Below are positions 1 through 11,190 of a stretch of 64,000 bases of DNA, piece after piece. Below the pieces are notes generated by a model, which was given only the letters and a program-made list of their open reading frames with translations, ran no database searches and was not told the DNA's origin. The DNA comes from Mya arenaria (lineage: Eukaryota > Mollusca > Bivalvia > Myida > Myidae): assembly GCF_026914265.1 (NCBI RefSeq), contig NC_069127.1, positions 70,856,223 to 70,920,222 on the forward strand, read 5' to 3'. Each line of letters begins with the position of its first letter. The stretch's first letter is position 1. The translations under genes were made by a program, and so were the position numbers.

Positions 1-1349
1 TGGCATTGGCATAACAGGATGTGGACATCATACACAACAACTTTTCGTATTAAACTATTATTAAATGAGTCATTCATGCTGCATTTTGCATATAGTCATA
101 ATAACTTGTAATTTTTATACCCGTTTCATAAGTATTGATGTTCTTCCAGCTCACGAAAATGAAATAGGCTAGCTGCTAACTACGCGTTTGGATACCAGGG
201 CACGTTTTTGGCATACATAATCCCGCCGGAGGATTTATTCCGACAACCATCGCATTGCTCATCGGTATCGCCATATATAGGGAGAAAATACCGAAATACA
301 CGGTTAATAGATTGTCAACGTTTTCCGGGTGTTTCCGTGGTCTTGTGTCACACTAGTCAATCCAGGGACAGCAGTTTCTATTCCCAACCGCTAACACTTA
401 TATACTAATCATCTTCCGGGATGGACGTTAATCGGGGTCCCGTGTGACAGTTCTATATTTTGCGGCACGTCAAAGAATTGGAATGGCTCAAACCAGGGTT
501 TTATTGTGTCTGTGCACCATTCTTGAATTATTTTAGATAACTAACACTCTTACCAGAGCACTCGTCGAATGGGCAAGGCCCGAGTGCGAGTTTAAAGAAG
601 CTTACACACCAACTGGTGGTTGAAGCAATTCAGCAACCCAGTCATAAGTGCAAACAATGCTGCTTTTTCACAAGAGTAATGCAATGATGAAAACGGCAAT
701 AGAGCATGTCATTGGACAAACAACATGTATGTGGTTTATTAATAATGGCATATATTTTGTTGTATTGTTTATTAAGGTTCATAAATCTTCGTCTTAGTGT
801 GAGAGTAAGATCACAACCTAGCCCGACTTCAAATTAAAATTAGCTTCATATATTGTTATGAACACAGCAAATAAAATGCAAGAAAATAATAATTTGACAA
901 TATAATGAAAGGATTGAGGAGATGGCTACATAAATCATGGTTACCGAACTGGCATCTTAACGTTGTCAGTAGGACTAAAACATTCGAACGGGGTCTGCCG
1001 CGAAACATTCAGACCACTCTACCGGCTGAGTTAAGTAGTCAAATTACATTATATATAATATTGAACCTTTCGGCGACATATACAGTACAACATTTGGGGT
1101 ACTTCTCCCAAAGGTTGTACTTTTTCATGAACATCCGGCGCTTTACCTTTAGGCGACAGTCAAAAATTGTATATTCTAGATGGCTAGTATTTTGGGAAAA
1201 AAACATCATTAATTATGCTTTACTACATTTAATTATGCATATTTTATGAAGGAATATGCAAAGGATATATCATTATAGGATATATAGCATGTAATGATAA
1301 TGTCTTCCAAAGGTTGTTCAAATAGGCAAAATGTCCCAAAGGTTGAATT

Positions 1350-1350
<1 letters not shown>
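1..1350. other. No gene recognised
   Basis: AT-rich sequence with short open frames (208-408 and 905-1249, plus strand). Neither shows a recognisable domain, a splice context or coding-like composition. A 7-bp inverted pair (GCACTCG/CGAGTGC) sits near 560-590. Nothing here supports a gene. Confidence 0.5.

Positions 1351-1398
<48 letters not shown>
1351..1398. repeat. (TA)n microsatellite
   Basis: An uninterrupted TA dinucleotide run of about 47 bp. The short frames on both strands that read YIYIYI through it are artefacts of the repeat. Confidence 0.97.
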
Positions 1399-1399
<1 letters not shown>

Positions 1400-1400
<1 letters not shown>

Positions 1401-2525
1401 TTTCAAAGTTTTCATGTTACACTTGATTGATGAAGCGCTTCAAGAGTGGAGGTGGTTGGCAATAGATCACCTTTGAAATCACGTAATACTCCATCAAAAG
1501 CTTCTAAATTACCTATTTTACATCTTCCCTCAGGAAAGAAATGACCAACTGCGCCACATGTAGACTTCACCCCGGCTTGGTTTTACAATTGCAGTAGCAT
1601 TTGTATTATGCAATGGTGCTGTCTGCAAGATATTTTTGAGTTGTAGCGCCAGTATAGACATACTAGTACTTACCATAACGTGGGTCGGTGTTTTCCTCTG
1701 CCTTGTTCATGCACTTTGCAAAGGCCTTCAGAGCCTATCGATCATAATACTACTTTTTACGATGTACTAGGCCAGTCCTCGTCTGAAATGACAACAACAG
1801 CATCACAGTCGATCTGAAATCATATGTACAATGTTTATAGGTCAGTTTTGCTTGTAGGTATTCACTACAGCCTGCCGAAATACTTCATAATATCTGTGTC
1901 TCGGTCAACGTAACTACTTATTATAAAAAACAACAACAAATGTTAAGGTCTACCGACACTATGAACTCTAGATGTTACCTTAAGCCTTTCGGTTTCAGGT
2001 CAATATTTGTGTAATGTTACTTGTCATCCATACGGTGATCATGCGTACTAAGTAAACTGGAGATTTCACTGAATGCTATCATACCCCTACCCCTACTTCA
2101 GTGCCTTGACACACATTAGTGATAATTTTCGCCAATTCTTCTTGGTGGCACCCCTTTTGAACTGTGGCTGGGATCTGCTACCATGAAGCTATGGGCAATA
2201 CCACAACAAACTAGACCCCTGTACCAATTTCATGACTCAAATGACCATTTTAATTGCGGTCCGTAATCTGGGTCTTGCTTTCAATAAGTTTAATTTATTA
2301 AAGCTCAGCAAGGTCAGTCTATCGAGCGCTGGGAGTGTTCATTTTGGATTTCGAGATGTCCAACAAAATCTAGATAATACAAATAAATGCCTTGGTCAGT
2401 CTGTATCATTACAATATGTTCAATATTTGCAATATTTGGACATATTTATAAATTAAAATAAAGAAAATATTGTAGTTTAGTATATAAATATCAGTATAGA
2501 TATCTGAAGACATCAGGTATAACCA
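1400..2525. other. No gene recognised
   Basis: AT-rich sequence. The only longer frame (2232-2456, plus) has no recognisable domain. I see no RNA gene or transposon end. Confidence 0.45.
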
Positions 2526-2620
2526 GGCCAGGACTCGAACCTGAGACCTACTGAAAACGCAGATAACCATTTAGTATGCTTATTTTTGGGTTGCTCTACC
2601 ATCTAAGCTACCTGGCAAAA
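2526..2620 (-). repeat. tRNA-like sequence, probably a tRNA-derived SINE head or tRNA pseudogene
   Basis: On the minus strand the A-box-like TAGCTTAGATGG and B-box-like GGTTCGAGTCC occur in the right order. The ends can pair (GCCAGG with a CCTGG). The gap between the two boxes is about 24 nt too long for a plain tRNA and no clean anticodon arm is visible. A working tRNA gene is therefore unlikely unless it carries an intron. A SINE head or a decayed tRNA copy is the better reading. Confidence 0.5.
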
Positions 2621-3224
2621 TAATTTCTATTAGCTTTTATCTTTACATTTTGATAAGTTGTGGTTATTGTTTTGATAAAAACTATATACTAAGTTGTACT
2701 ACTTATTTTCCGAATATAATGTACAAAATAACACATTGATTGATATGGCTCTGTGGCAGAGACATCCCTTCTTGTGTCTTTAATCTTTCTCCTTCGGAAA
2801 ATAATTAATTCTCATGGACAATATATTTTAGGGTTACCATGTCTTTTTATGCAAAACTGTAAGTTTATGATTCAGAGTATAGTATTTTTTGGTATTTTTG
2901 TGACTTTAAATAACAAATAGTATCCACTTTTTCCTTTGTGTTGTTCTCAAATAAAATATTGTTATCACAAAGGCACCACTTGCCAATGTCGAGGTCGGTA
3001 TTGCCGTATTTCCTTCAACGCTGTGAAAATGTTGTTGTTTACTGAAGACTATCATTCATTGACTATAACACTAATTTTCACGTAAAACTTGGTTTTTACA
3101 TTATGAAAACTGAAAGATGCTGATTTTGGCATATATGCCCTTAATGTAGTCAGATAAAATAACTCACAATAGAACAGATCTCAATTTCTTTGAAAACTGA
3201 CGAAAAACTTATTTTTTTCTTTAG
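2621..3224. other. No gene recognised
   Basis: AT-rich sequence with no frame or motif that I recognise. Confidence 0.45.
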
Positions 3225-3387
3225 GCTTTAGAAATGCTTTTCAAGCGTAAATATTTAAAACTGTGATCTGACGTTTTATCAGCAGTCTTATATCACTGGT
3301 TACCAGACATGTACACAAAAATTTACTTATGAAAGACAACAAAAAATAAAACGGTTAAAACACGGCCAATCTGGAGTTCAGCTTTAA
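3225..3387 (+). mobile_element. Right half of a TTAA-flanked foldback MITE
   Basis: This stretch matches the second half of the complete MITE at 21881-22225. Shared features are the ATCAGCAGTCTTATATCACT core, the run of A-rich sequence, and an end reading CAGCTTTAA. The left half is missing or too diverged to see. The copy is clearly older than the 21.9-kb one, judging by the mismatches. Confidence 0.7.
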
Positions 3388-3420
3388 TACCATATAATTT
3401 ATCCTTTTGAACTGAAAATA

Positions 3421-3662
3421 ATATATATGCAAAAAGTTACAGAAACATGCTCAGTAGCAAAAAGTTTAAACATAAACCCGGTTTAGTGGCAATGGGCAAA
3501 CGCCAAAGACAGAACACAAAATCACAAACAAGAAACAGAGAACAGCATTAAACTCTACACACAGCACGAGGTTAAGAGCACCCCGTCTGGAGCTCGAAGC
3601 CATGACTGCCGGAACACTAGCACTGCGCTCTAACCAACTGAGCTAATTGGCGGCTGGTTCTT
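3421..3662 (-). mobile_element. SINE with tRNA-derived head
   Basis: Read on the minus strand, the element starts near 3655 with a tRNA-like head. An A box resembling TAGCTCAGTTGG is followed by a B-box-like TTCGAGCTCC. A unique body and a 3' end in TTTTTGCATATATAT follow. The body recurs at 11032-11190 and the extreme tail at 6784-6830, which shows a dispersed family. Truncation of the other copies at their 5' side fits retroposition. It may belong to one of the broad molluscan SINE families, but I cannot assign it by eye. Confidence 0.7.
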
Positions 3663-5625
3663 ATCTACACACACTACAAACTTCTGAAATCTATGCGTAA
3701 AATGATTACTTTGCATAAATCTAATTCTAAGTTTTAATCTTATCCCTTTTTGCGTATCTCTGCTTTCAGAAATCCGTTGCATTTTCCATCTGGCGCTGCA
3801 CAAGTATGTCTATTACACTAACCTTTTCCTCCGACATTTTGTTTATCACCTTCACTTAGCACCTCGCCTTGTTAAACATTGTTCTAATTGATAGTTTCCA
3901 TGGCTGCATAACATTAATGCTGTCTGCTTACATGTGACAAATAAGGACAAATGGCGTTTTTAAATCCGAGAAGCTAACAGTGTAATTACTTTAAAGTGGA
4001 CGAGATAAAACAGCTGTTTTGATTGGCTAAACTAAGTCGTGTCCATAATTTACCCGCAAATTCACAGGCACAGTTTACGATAATTTTCTTAAGATATTTT
4101 CTACATAGTATCCCTCTTCGCAATACCCCAATTTCGGAAATAGGGATGGCACAACTACGCTTGCAAATGTTGCGAGTTGATGAACTCTGACTCAACATTA
4201 TGTTTCATAGCCTTTTCCTGATGTATGGGTGACTATTTTTATTGTTCTTAACACATTGTCGAAATAATCATTAATACGTGTTTCGAGAAAATGTTTAACA
4301 CTTCATTTTAAAGTTGGTGAAAATCGTCTCCAGCTGCAGATTCCAATCTAAAACTCTCATGTCCATTGAACTCGATGGAGATTTGTTTGTTTTCATGCAG
4401 TAACTTTTTTTTACCATTTTCATAAAGGAATGTTTTTTCAGTCGTCGATAAGTTAGGTGTTACAGAAGTGAACTTGCTTTTTTCAAACGCAGCTAAATCG
4501 TTCTCAAACATTGAATTTTTAAGACATTCGAAACTTTGCCTAAGATGATATTTCACCTTTATAGGAAGATATATCAACACGTATAATTAGCTAAACCGTG
4601 TTCTTTTAAAAGACATTTCGACTACTGCAAGGGAGGATTTTTTTTGTGAGGTTGACAAGGGAATGCTAGTTAAATTAGGTGATTAAGTTTTTTTTCTTGC
4701 AGAGTTTGTGCCACGGAGTGACTGCGACAGGAATATACCTCGCATCCTTTTCCCTTTAAAGACAACCATTTGAATATTTATCGCAGTCGTGAGTTTTTTT
4801 TTATAATACCTGGTAATATAGAATAAGAATTGCGACAATCAATTGCAATCAAGTTTGACTTTACCAGCAAACAAATGAACCTTCAAACCACAACGCAGTG
4901 TGGTTTTCCGCAATACTTAAAAACATTTCGCTGCCGACTAAATTACCATTTATGTGCACCACAAACTTTTCAATGGTATGTTCAGAGCCTAGTGCACCAA
5001 GTAGATCAATAACAAATAAAGTTCTAAAATTTGTAACGAGGCAACAAATGTAAAGAAATTGCTTAATTGAGAAAAACTTAAGTTACGATAACAATTCTCA
5101 CGAAATTCCAGATGTTGACGGTGTGAACACTAAGTTTAGCAAGTTTTGCAAGATGATCAGATTTTGATTTTTGTTCTAAACCTACTTCATCTAACACAAC
5201 TCATATGCAATCAATAATATGTGGAACTGCATTCTTTGATTTTTATTATACTAACCCCACAATGTTAATGTTACTATAACTCCCGTTTTCTATGCTAATG
5301 GCACCAAGCCATATACCTTAGTATTGTTTTCTCATTGTTTTTTTTTTAAAATAATTAAAAAAGGAATGACATTTAACTGTTTAATTGCACAGGAAACAAA
5401 AACAATACTTAAAACTGATTAATCACACTGGTAGCAAGAAATACTTAAAGTATATCTCATTTTAACAAAATAAGTGACCATAACTAATGCCACAAAAAGA
5501 AAAAAGGAACGACATTTTAAAGATAATTACACATGTTACGGGGAACAACAAAACTGAAAATATATCACATTTTATAAAAGAAAGTAACAATAACAAATGC
5601 CACTCTGACTTGTGAAAGACTGATA
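3663..5625. other. No gene recognised
   Basis: AT-rich sequence. Minus-strand frames at 3986-4198 and 4308-4580 and the plus frame at 4830-5012 have no recognisable domain and no splice context that I can defend. Confidence 0.45.
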
Positions 5626-5711
5626 TTTCATGGACATATCTTTTAAGAACAATATAACACAATATATACTATTTTCATGGACATATCTTTTAAGAACAAT
5701 ATAGCACAATA
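5626..5711. repeat. Two-copy direct repeat, about 39 bp
   Basis: The segment beginning TTTCATGGACATATCTTTTA occurs at 5626 and again at 5673, almost identical through the following AAGAACAATATA. This is a small tandem duplication in non-coding sequence. Confidence 0.85.
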
Positions 5712-5903
5712 GTTAATATGATATTAACCTATTTTATCTACACAATGTGTACCAAACAATTTCAGTTTATATTGTATAAAATTTATCAGTTACTGAGAAA
5801 GTGATACATTTAACAACAGCAGAACACTCAACCGAAGCCTATATCAAAAGACCAAAAACAGCTAACACCACCATCAGTCACTTTTGGATGGTTATATTTT
5901 GAA

Positions 5904-6976
5904 TTAAACTGTTGTTTCTATACATGCCTGCTTGCTTGTGTTCACTGCTGTTGAACTAGTTGTTTTCCCAAATAGTGGGTCACTAAGATCAAAATCCCTC
6001 AACATTTCTGCTAAAATTATGCCTTCAAGTTCACCAGCTCCTGCATTTGCTTCTAATGAAAGAGTTGTTGTAACTGTTGCCGTAGGAGGTTGTCATACTG
6101 GTAAAGCAGCATGTGTCTGACCCTGGATTACGTTTGGTGTCAGTGTTTGGCCAATCTTTTGTATTTCATCCGTTTCGACTCTCAAGTAGATAGATAGCGA
6201 CTGCATTGTCTTGTGCCATGTGTATATTTTGACATCTGTAACATGTTCTAGGTCCCCCGCTGAAAGAAGTAGAGTCTGGCGTCAAACTGAGCTTTGTTGG
6301 CAAGGTCATAGGCGTATTTGGGGACATGTAGACGGGCAAGTAAATGCGATGCCGGTCCAACTCACTGTTGACGGGATGGTGATTTATTTTCCGCATCTCT
6401 TACTCTCAGTCATTACAGGCTAAAAAAAGAAAAAAAATATTGTCAGTGATGATTTATTTGTAGGTAAATGAAATAAAAAAATTAAAGGGCCATTGTTGAA
6501 TGTTTACATTTGCTTTGGCACAAAATAACAGCAACATGCACAAATAAAAAATGCTATGATAGTAACAAACCTGAAAATGCCTATTTGATTCCCTGAGTTC
6601 CTTATCCTTCACAATATGAAATTATCTTCTAAATTATGGTGCTTTCAGATGTCTATTTATCCCTGACCTGATGGCATCAAGTGATGTGGTTTTATAAAGT
6701 GGCGACCACGTTTTCGCCAGTCCGAGTAGAATTTACTCAGTAAACTATCAAAATCAATCGAATTAGGAATTTCGAAGTTAACATCGATATATATGCAAAA
6801 AGCTACAGAAAAAGCTACAAAAGCTACAGTTGTTCGAGTCCATTTTCATTAAGATACTGATTTAAAATACTGGCGGATTTCTGGTTCGCTTTTATTGTTT
6901 TATCTATGTTCAGTTTTCTTAGTTGTTGATTAATTTCTAATTCAGATCTCTGTGCAAATCTCTTCCGTGAATCCAT
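5904..6976 (-). pseudogene. Decayed Crypton-type / DUF3504-like tyrosine recombinase gene
   Basis: The minus strand carries, in family order, several blocks typical of Crypton-derived recombinase-like proteins. First is an N-terminal helical block starting MDSRKRF (6826-6976) and containing KTIKANQKSASILNQYL. Then come a SLLSKFYSDWRK block (about 6720-6780), an INRHLKAP...FHIVKDKEL block with ESNR (about 6590-6660), and an FDARLYFFQRGT block (about 6240-6300). The last matches the F-RRG-EN region of the family. An open C-terminal stretch follows, with GELEGIILAEMLRDFDLSDP, ending in TAA at 5904. The blocks lie in different frames with several stops, so the gene is dead as it stands. A SINE-tail piece interrupts the first and second blocks. 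An in-frame ATG also exists at 7027. Crypton or a domesticated relative is the best reading. The catalytic C-terminal residues were not located. Confidence 0.72.
6784..6830. mobile_element. SINE tail fragment inside the recombinase pseudogene
   Basis: The sequence ATATATGCAAAAAGCTACAG matches the end of the SINE copies at 3421 and 11032, followed by repeated AAAGCTACA units. It separates two adjoining parts of the Crypton-type reading frame, so it probably arrived after that gene did. Target-site duplications were not resolved. Confidence 0.55.
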
Positions 6977-7299
6977 TTTTACACTAGACGACAAGAGTAT
7001 GTTTACATTTACCGCAGAGGTAAGCACTAAAGATCATACAAATACCGAATCCAAAGATCATTCAAATGGAAAGTGTACAGCAGCAAATATTGTTGTCTGC
7101 CACCAGAAATAAAACTAAACATGTACGTAAAAATATGTTTCTTTTCAATCCTTGGATGTGCAAGATTACCTTTAATGTATCAGGTGAGTTTAACAAATTA
7201 GATACTAAGTAACTGAATTACGTATTTTGTTTTTTAACTTGTCAGCAACGTTATTGCTCAGTAGTGGAAAATATTATACTTTTAAATTAAATACTGTAC
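6977..7299. other. No gene recognised
   Basis: AT-rich sequence upstream of the recombinase relic. No promoter motif or further exon was recognised. Confidence 0.4.
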
Positions 7300-7680
7300 C
7301 AACTTTTAAGTTCTTAGTGATGATCAAAAGTCAATAAAAGTATTTTTGTCGTTTGTGACTTTAACGTTCTAAGTGATGATCAATAGCCGGTCAATATATC
7401 TATTTTTTGTCGTTTGTGACTTACGTTCTGAGTGATGATCGATAGCCGGTCAATATTTCTATTTTTGTCGTTTGTGACTTTTACGTTCTAAGTGATGATC
7501 AATAGCCGGTCAATTTACTATTTTGTGACTTTTGCGTTCTGAGTGATGATCAATAGCTAGTCAATATTACTATTTTTGTCGTTTGTGACTTTTACGTTCT
7601 AAGTGATGATCAATAGCTGGTCAATTATTCTATTTTTTGTCATTTCCAACTTTTACGTTCTGGGTGTTGATATGTTTCAG
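7300..7680. repeat. Degenerate tandem repeat, 51-70 bp units, about six copies
   Basis: The block GTTCTAAGTGATGATCAATA followed by GTCGTTTGTGACTTT recurs at about 7319, 7375, 7434, 7494, 7545, 7615 and, degraded, 7672. Spacing varies from 51 to 70 bp because of internal indels. No coding frame runs through it. Confidence 0.9.
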
Positions 7681-10600
7681 CTCACTATTTGATTTACCAT
7701 TTTATTACAGATTGTACAGTTAATAGAAATGAAAAATGGCTAGATTTTATAGTTAACAATATCATACTTCATGATGTCATCAACAACATCATGTTCTGAG
7801 TATTGGGAAATAGTTGGAGACTCGGCAGCGCAGAAACTAGTTTAGTCAGGTATGGTTTATGGCTGTTATGTTGCAGTTTGAAAAAAATAGTATGCAGATG
7901 TGCAAGTGGCATGGAGCAACTTTGGGCGTTGGACAACATAATTACAATTCTTGAAGATTTATTACTGTAACTATTCTCATGTTTCTATAGCAACCATGGC
8001 TCTCATCCTAAAAGCATCGCAAGTAGCTTGATTGTTTGATAATACCTAGATGCATCATTAACGTTTTCTTTATTTATGTTCCATAAAGATTCATTTATCA
8101 AAACTAATACTACTAGCTTTAATATTTATTAACATTTCATTTGACTTTAGACATGTCTTTTGAGTGCTTTTAGTCCTTAATGTGTTATCATTCAGGGCCC
8201 TTATCACATTCAGTGAAGGCTCATTCTTCTAAAGCATGGCCAAAGGTTTATACTATTCATCCATGTATTTGTAAAAGAAATGTTCGCATTTTAGAGAGTG
8301 TCAGTCAAAAAATAAATAAGCATAATAACCTTGAAAAGCATGGAAAATAGCCACATGTAAGTCATATTCTGCTCTATATTTACAAAATGTTTGTTCCAAC
8401 TGATTGATGATATTATCAGATATAAGGGCATATTGGCGTGTTGCAGATGTTGACTTTCTGAATTACAGAAAATAGTTTCAGTCAGGTATTGTACATCATG
8501 ATGGGCGTATGTATATACTAAAAAAAATAGTTTTGTACAAAATTAGCAAAAATGATTTTTGATAGGGAAGTTACAGTGTTCTTCAAGAACATGTTCATTA
8601 ACAAATTAAGACATAAATCTCAATGAGATTTTATTTTACATGTTGCAATGCAAAAACAACCAAAAATGGAGAATATACTTAAGTATATATGAAAGGACCA
8701 AAACTACCAAACTTCAATCCTTGAAAGACAAGAAACTTTCATAATTTAAGTGAATGCACTCATGAAACCTCCAAATATCAGCAAGGAGTCAGCAAGATAT
8801 TACATATTGTAGTTTTCTTATAAAACTTCGAAAATGATGGCAGAGAAATTGTGAGCTCATCTTCTTTATGGAAGTTCGTAAATCTTCTTTGGTTTGTGTT
8901 TCAGGATACCAGGAAGCATCAGGACTTAGGACTTCCAGCGCATGGTTATGACTCCTCCTAAAAGAACATTAGAAACACTTGATTATTTGTCAAATTGTGT
9001 GATTTAGTTTGAAAATAAAAAAGACTCTTTCTGCATGATTTAATTCGTAAAGAAAATCAATAAAGAATGATTTATATATATGTAAAAATATGTTCCAATG
9101 AAAGTATGGATAATTACATTTATTTTTATTTGGAATTGCTTTGAGGATTGATTAAAACCTCTGCAAAATTTGACAATGGAAATATTAACAGATTTTTTGA
9201 GTCAAGTCCATCATGGTCACCTAATTACCATACTTATGTAGCAGATACTTCATCTGCTATGTTTGTATCAGAAACATTAATTTCGGATGCTTCTGAAATT
9301 TTAACTTTATAAAACCAAAAAATAACAATTCTCCTGTTTTGATTTTAAAGAGAACTAATACGCATCATGTAAGTGAAAGGAAATGATGGCTGTTATTTCT
9401 CAGTAGCAAACAATAACTTGAAACATGAATAGAAGGTGTATCAAAAAATCTTGATGTCGAGCCTGCTCCTCATATGAGTGAAGTTGGGAAAATATGCGTG
9501 TCTTTGTATAGAGCACTATGTCGACACTCGTTTACCCTGTCTATCCTGTTATTAAACTGTCGTGGATCCTTATAATTATCTGTAAATAAGTCAAACCAAA
9601 CCAAAATCTAAATACAAAACACCGGAATTATTAAAAAATCCAACATTTTGAATTGTTAACTTCGCTAACCCTGTTATTCAGAATAAAGCCATAATTATTT
9701 TAGCAACTTGTTTTAATTCGTTCACAGATACGTATAATAAAATACGAATACCAGAATCTTATCACAAAATAGTAGAATTTACTGAAAATAATCAGCATGT
9801 TATGTTATTTGTTTGCATTTGAACTAAAGAAAACAAAAGTTTGTATCAATTGCAGCGTTTACGTACCTTTCCAGCGAACGTATTGTACAATTGTAATCGA
9901 CAAATATGACAATTATTATTTGATAATTATGCAACCAACATTGTACTTGTAACTTTCATATTTGAATTTAAATTTTGACACAGAAATATTTAAATAGTGC
10001 ACCGAACAGATGTCAATTCGATTTGATAGGATAATTGTTTTAATGGTGTTTGACATCAATCATTCCTATATAAGTCTTAAGATGTTCTCTAAGGTGGGAT
10101 TTTTCACCAAATGTTATCCCGTATAAATTATACTTGAATGATTCGGTGATTATCTATGTTTGCCTGTGTCGCACGAGGTGCGCATTTGTTGCCAAAGGTT
10201 TAAGACAGTGTTGGTGCAATATCGTTTTCTCCTGAGTCCGACCGATTTTACTGCATCTCAACGCGTTACGGAAACAAGTTATGCGTTTAAACAAGCGCAA
10301 AAAGCAGCAGTAACAATAACGGTAATCAAAGCGCTGATAGCGCTGCATGAACAGGGCTTTATACGGATTTTTACCATTATGATTCACGATCATGTGTGTA
10401 TTAATAAGGTGCTGATATGTAGCACAGCGAATCTAAGAGTCCCCATGTAAAACAACTACAGGGGCCGCCCCAGGTTTATTGAAGCATGATGGTCAATGAC
10501 AATTTAATATTTTATTGACAATAAAGTTAATGTCGCTGTGTAAGCAGGCAAACCAGGATGGAGAATGTAACCAATCCCAGCAAAACTCCATCCTATGGTG

Positions 10601-11031
10601 TTACAATATGAGTAAGGCTTGCCAAGGATTTATTAACCAAAGAAATAAAATAGAAATTGGTTGATCATCCCGGGTGAATTTAAAATATACACTAAAAAAG
10701 TTTCTGGTTGGTAATTAGATGTTGGTATTAACACAGACTATTCTAATTATGAAATTGAAAACGATCCTTTTCAGGGCCACTGTCAAAATTTTAAATAGTA
10801 TTTTAAAATGATATATACATTATTTACATAAAAAATGGATTCTCAGCAGGGAGGAACGATAAAAAGATCATATGCAATGGCTGGTGAATTATTGAAACAG
10901 CATAGAAACACACTCCACGAAGCCTTCCTCCCCGTAAATGTGTGGGGTTTAATAATAGAAAATGAAAATATAAAAAAGATTGAATGCTTATGCTATTCCT
11001 AACCAAGAAAATGAAATAATATACTAATCAA
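7681..11031. other. No gene recognised
   Basis: Long AT-rich stretch. A less AT-rich island at 10150-10480 has overlapping open frames on both strands (plus 10160-10450, minus 10154-10393). Neither product resembles a family I know. No transposon ends were seen. Confidence 0.45.
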
Positions 11032-11190
11032 TATATATGCAAAAAGCTACAGAAACATGCTCAGTAGCAAAACGTTTAAACATAAACCCGGTTTAGTGGC
11101 AATGGGCAACGCCAAAGACATAGAACACAAATTTACAAACAAGAAACATAGAACAGCACACATCTCTACAAACAGCACAGTGCATAAATA
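11032..11190 (-). mobile_element. 5'-truncated SINE copy
   Basis: About 150 bp nearly identical to the body and tail of the 3421-3662 SINE, including ACATAAACCCGGTTTAGTGG and the ATATATGCAAAAAG end. The tRNA-like head is absent. Truncation at the 5' end is typical of retroposed copies. Confidence 0.8.

Noticed and set aside
2526-2620. Functional tRNA gene
   Set aside because: A and B boxes are present, but the spacing is too long and no clean anticodon arm or intron could be drawn.
10154-10450. Overlapping open frames on both strands in a less AT-rich island
   Set aside because: Neither product resembles a known family, and no ends of a mobile element were found; left as unexplained sequence.
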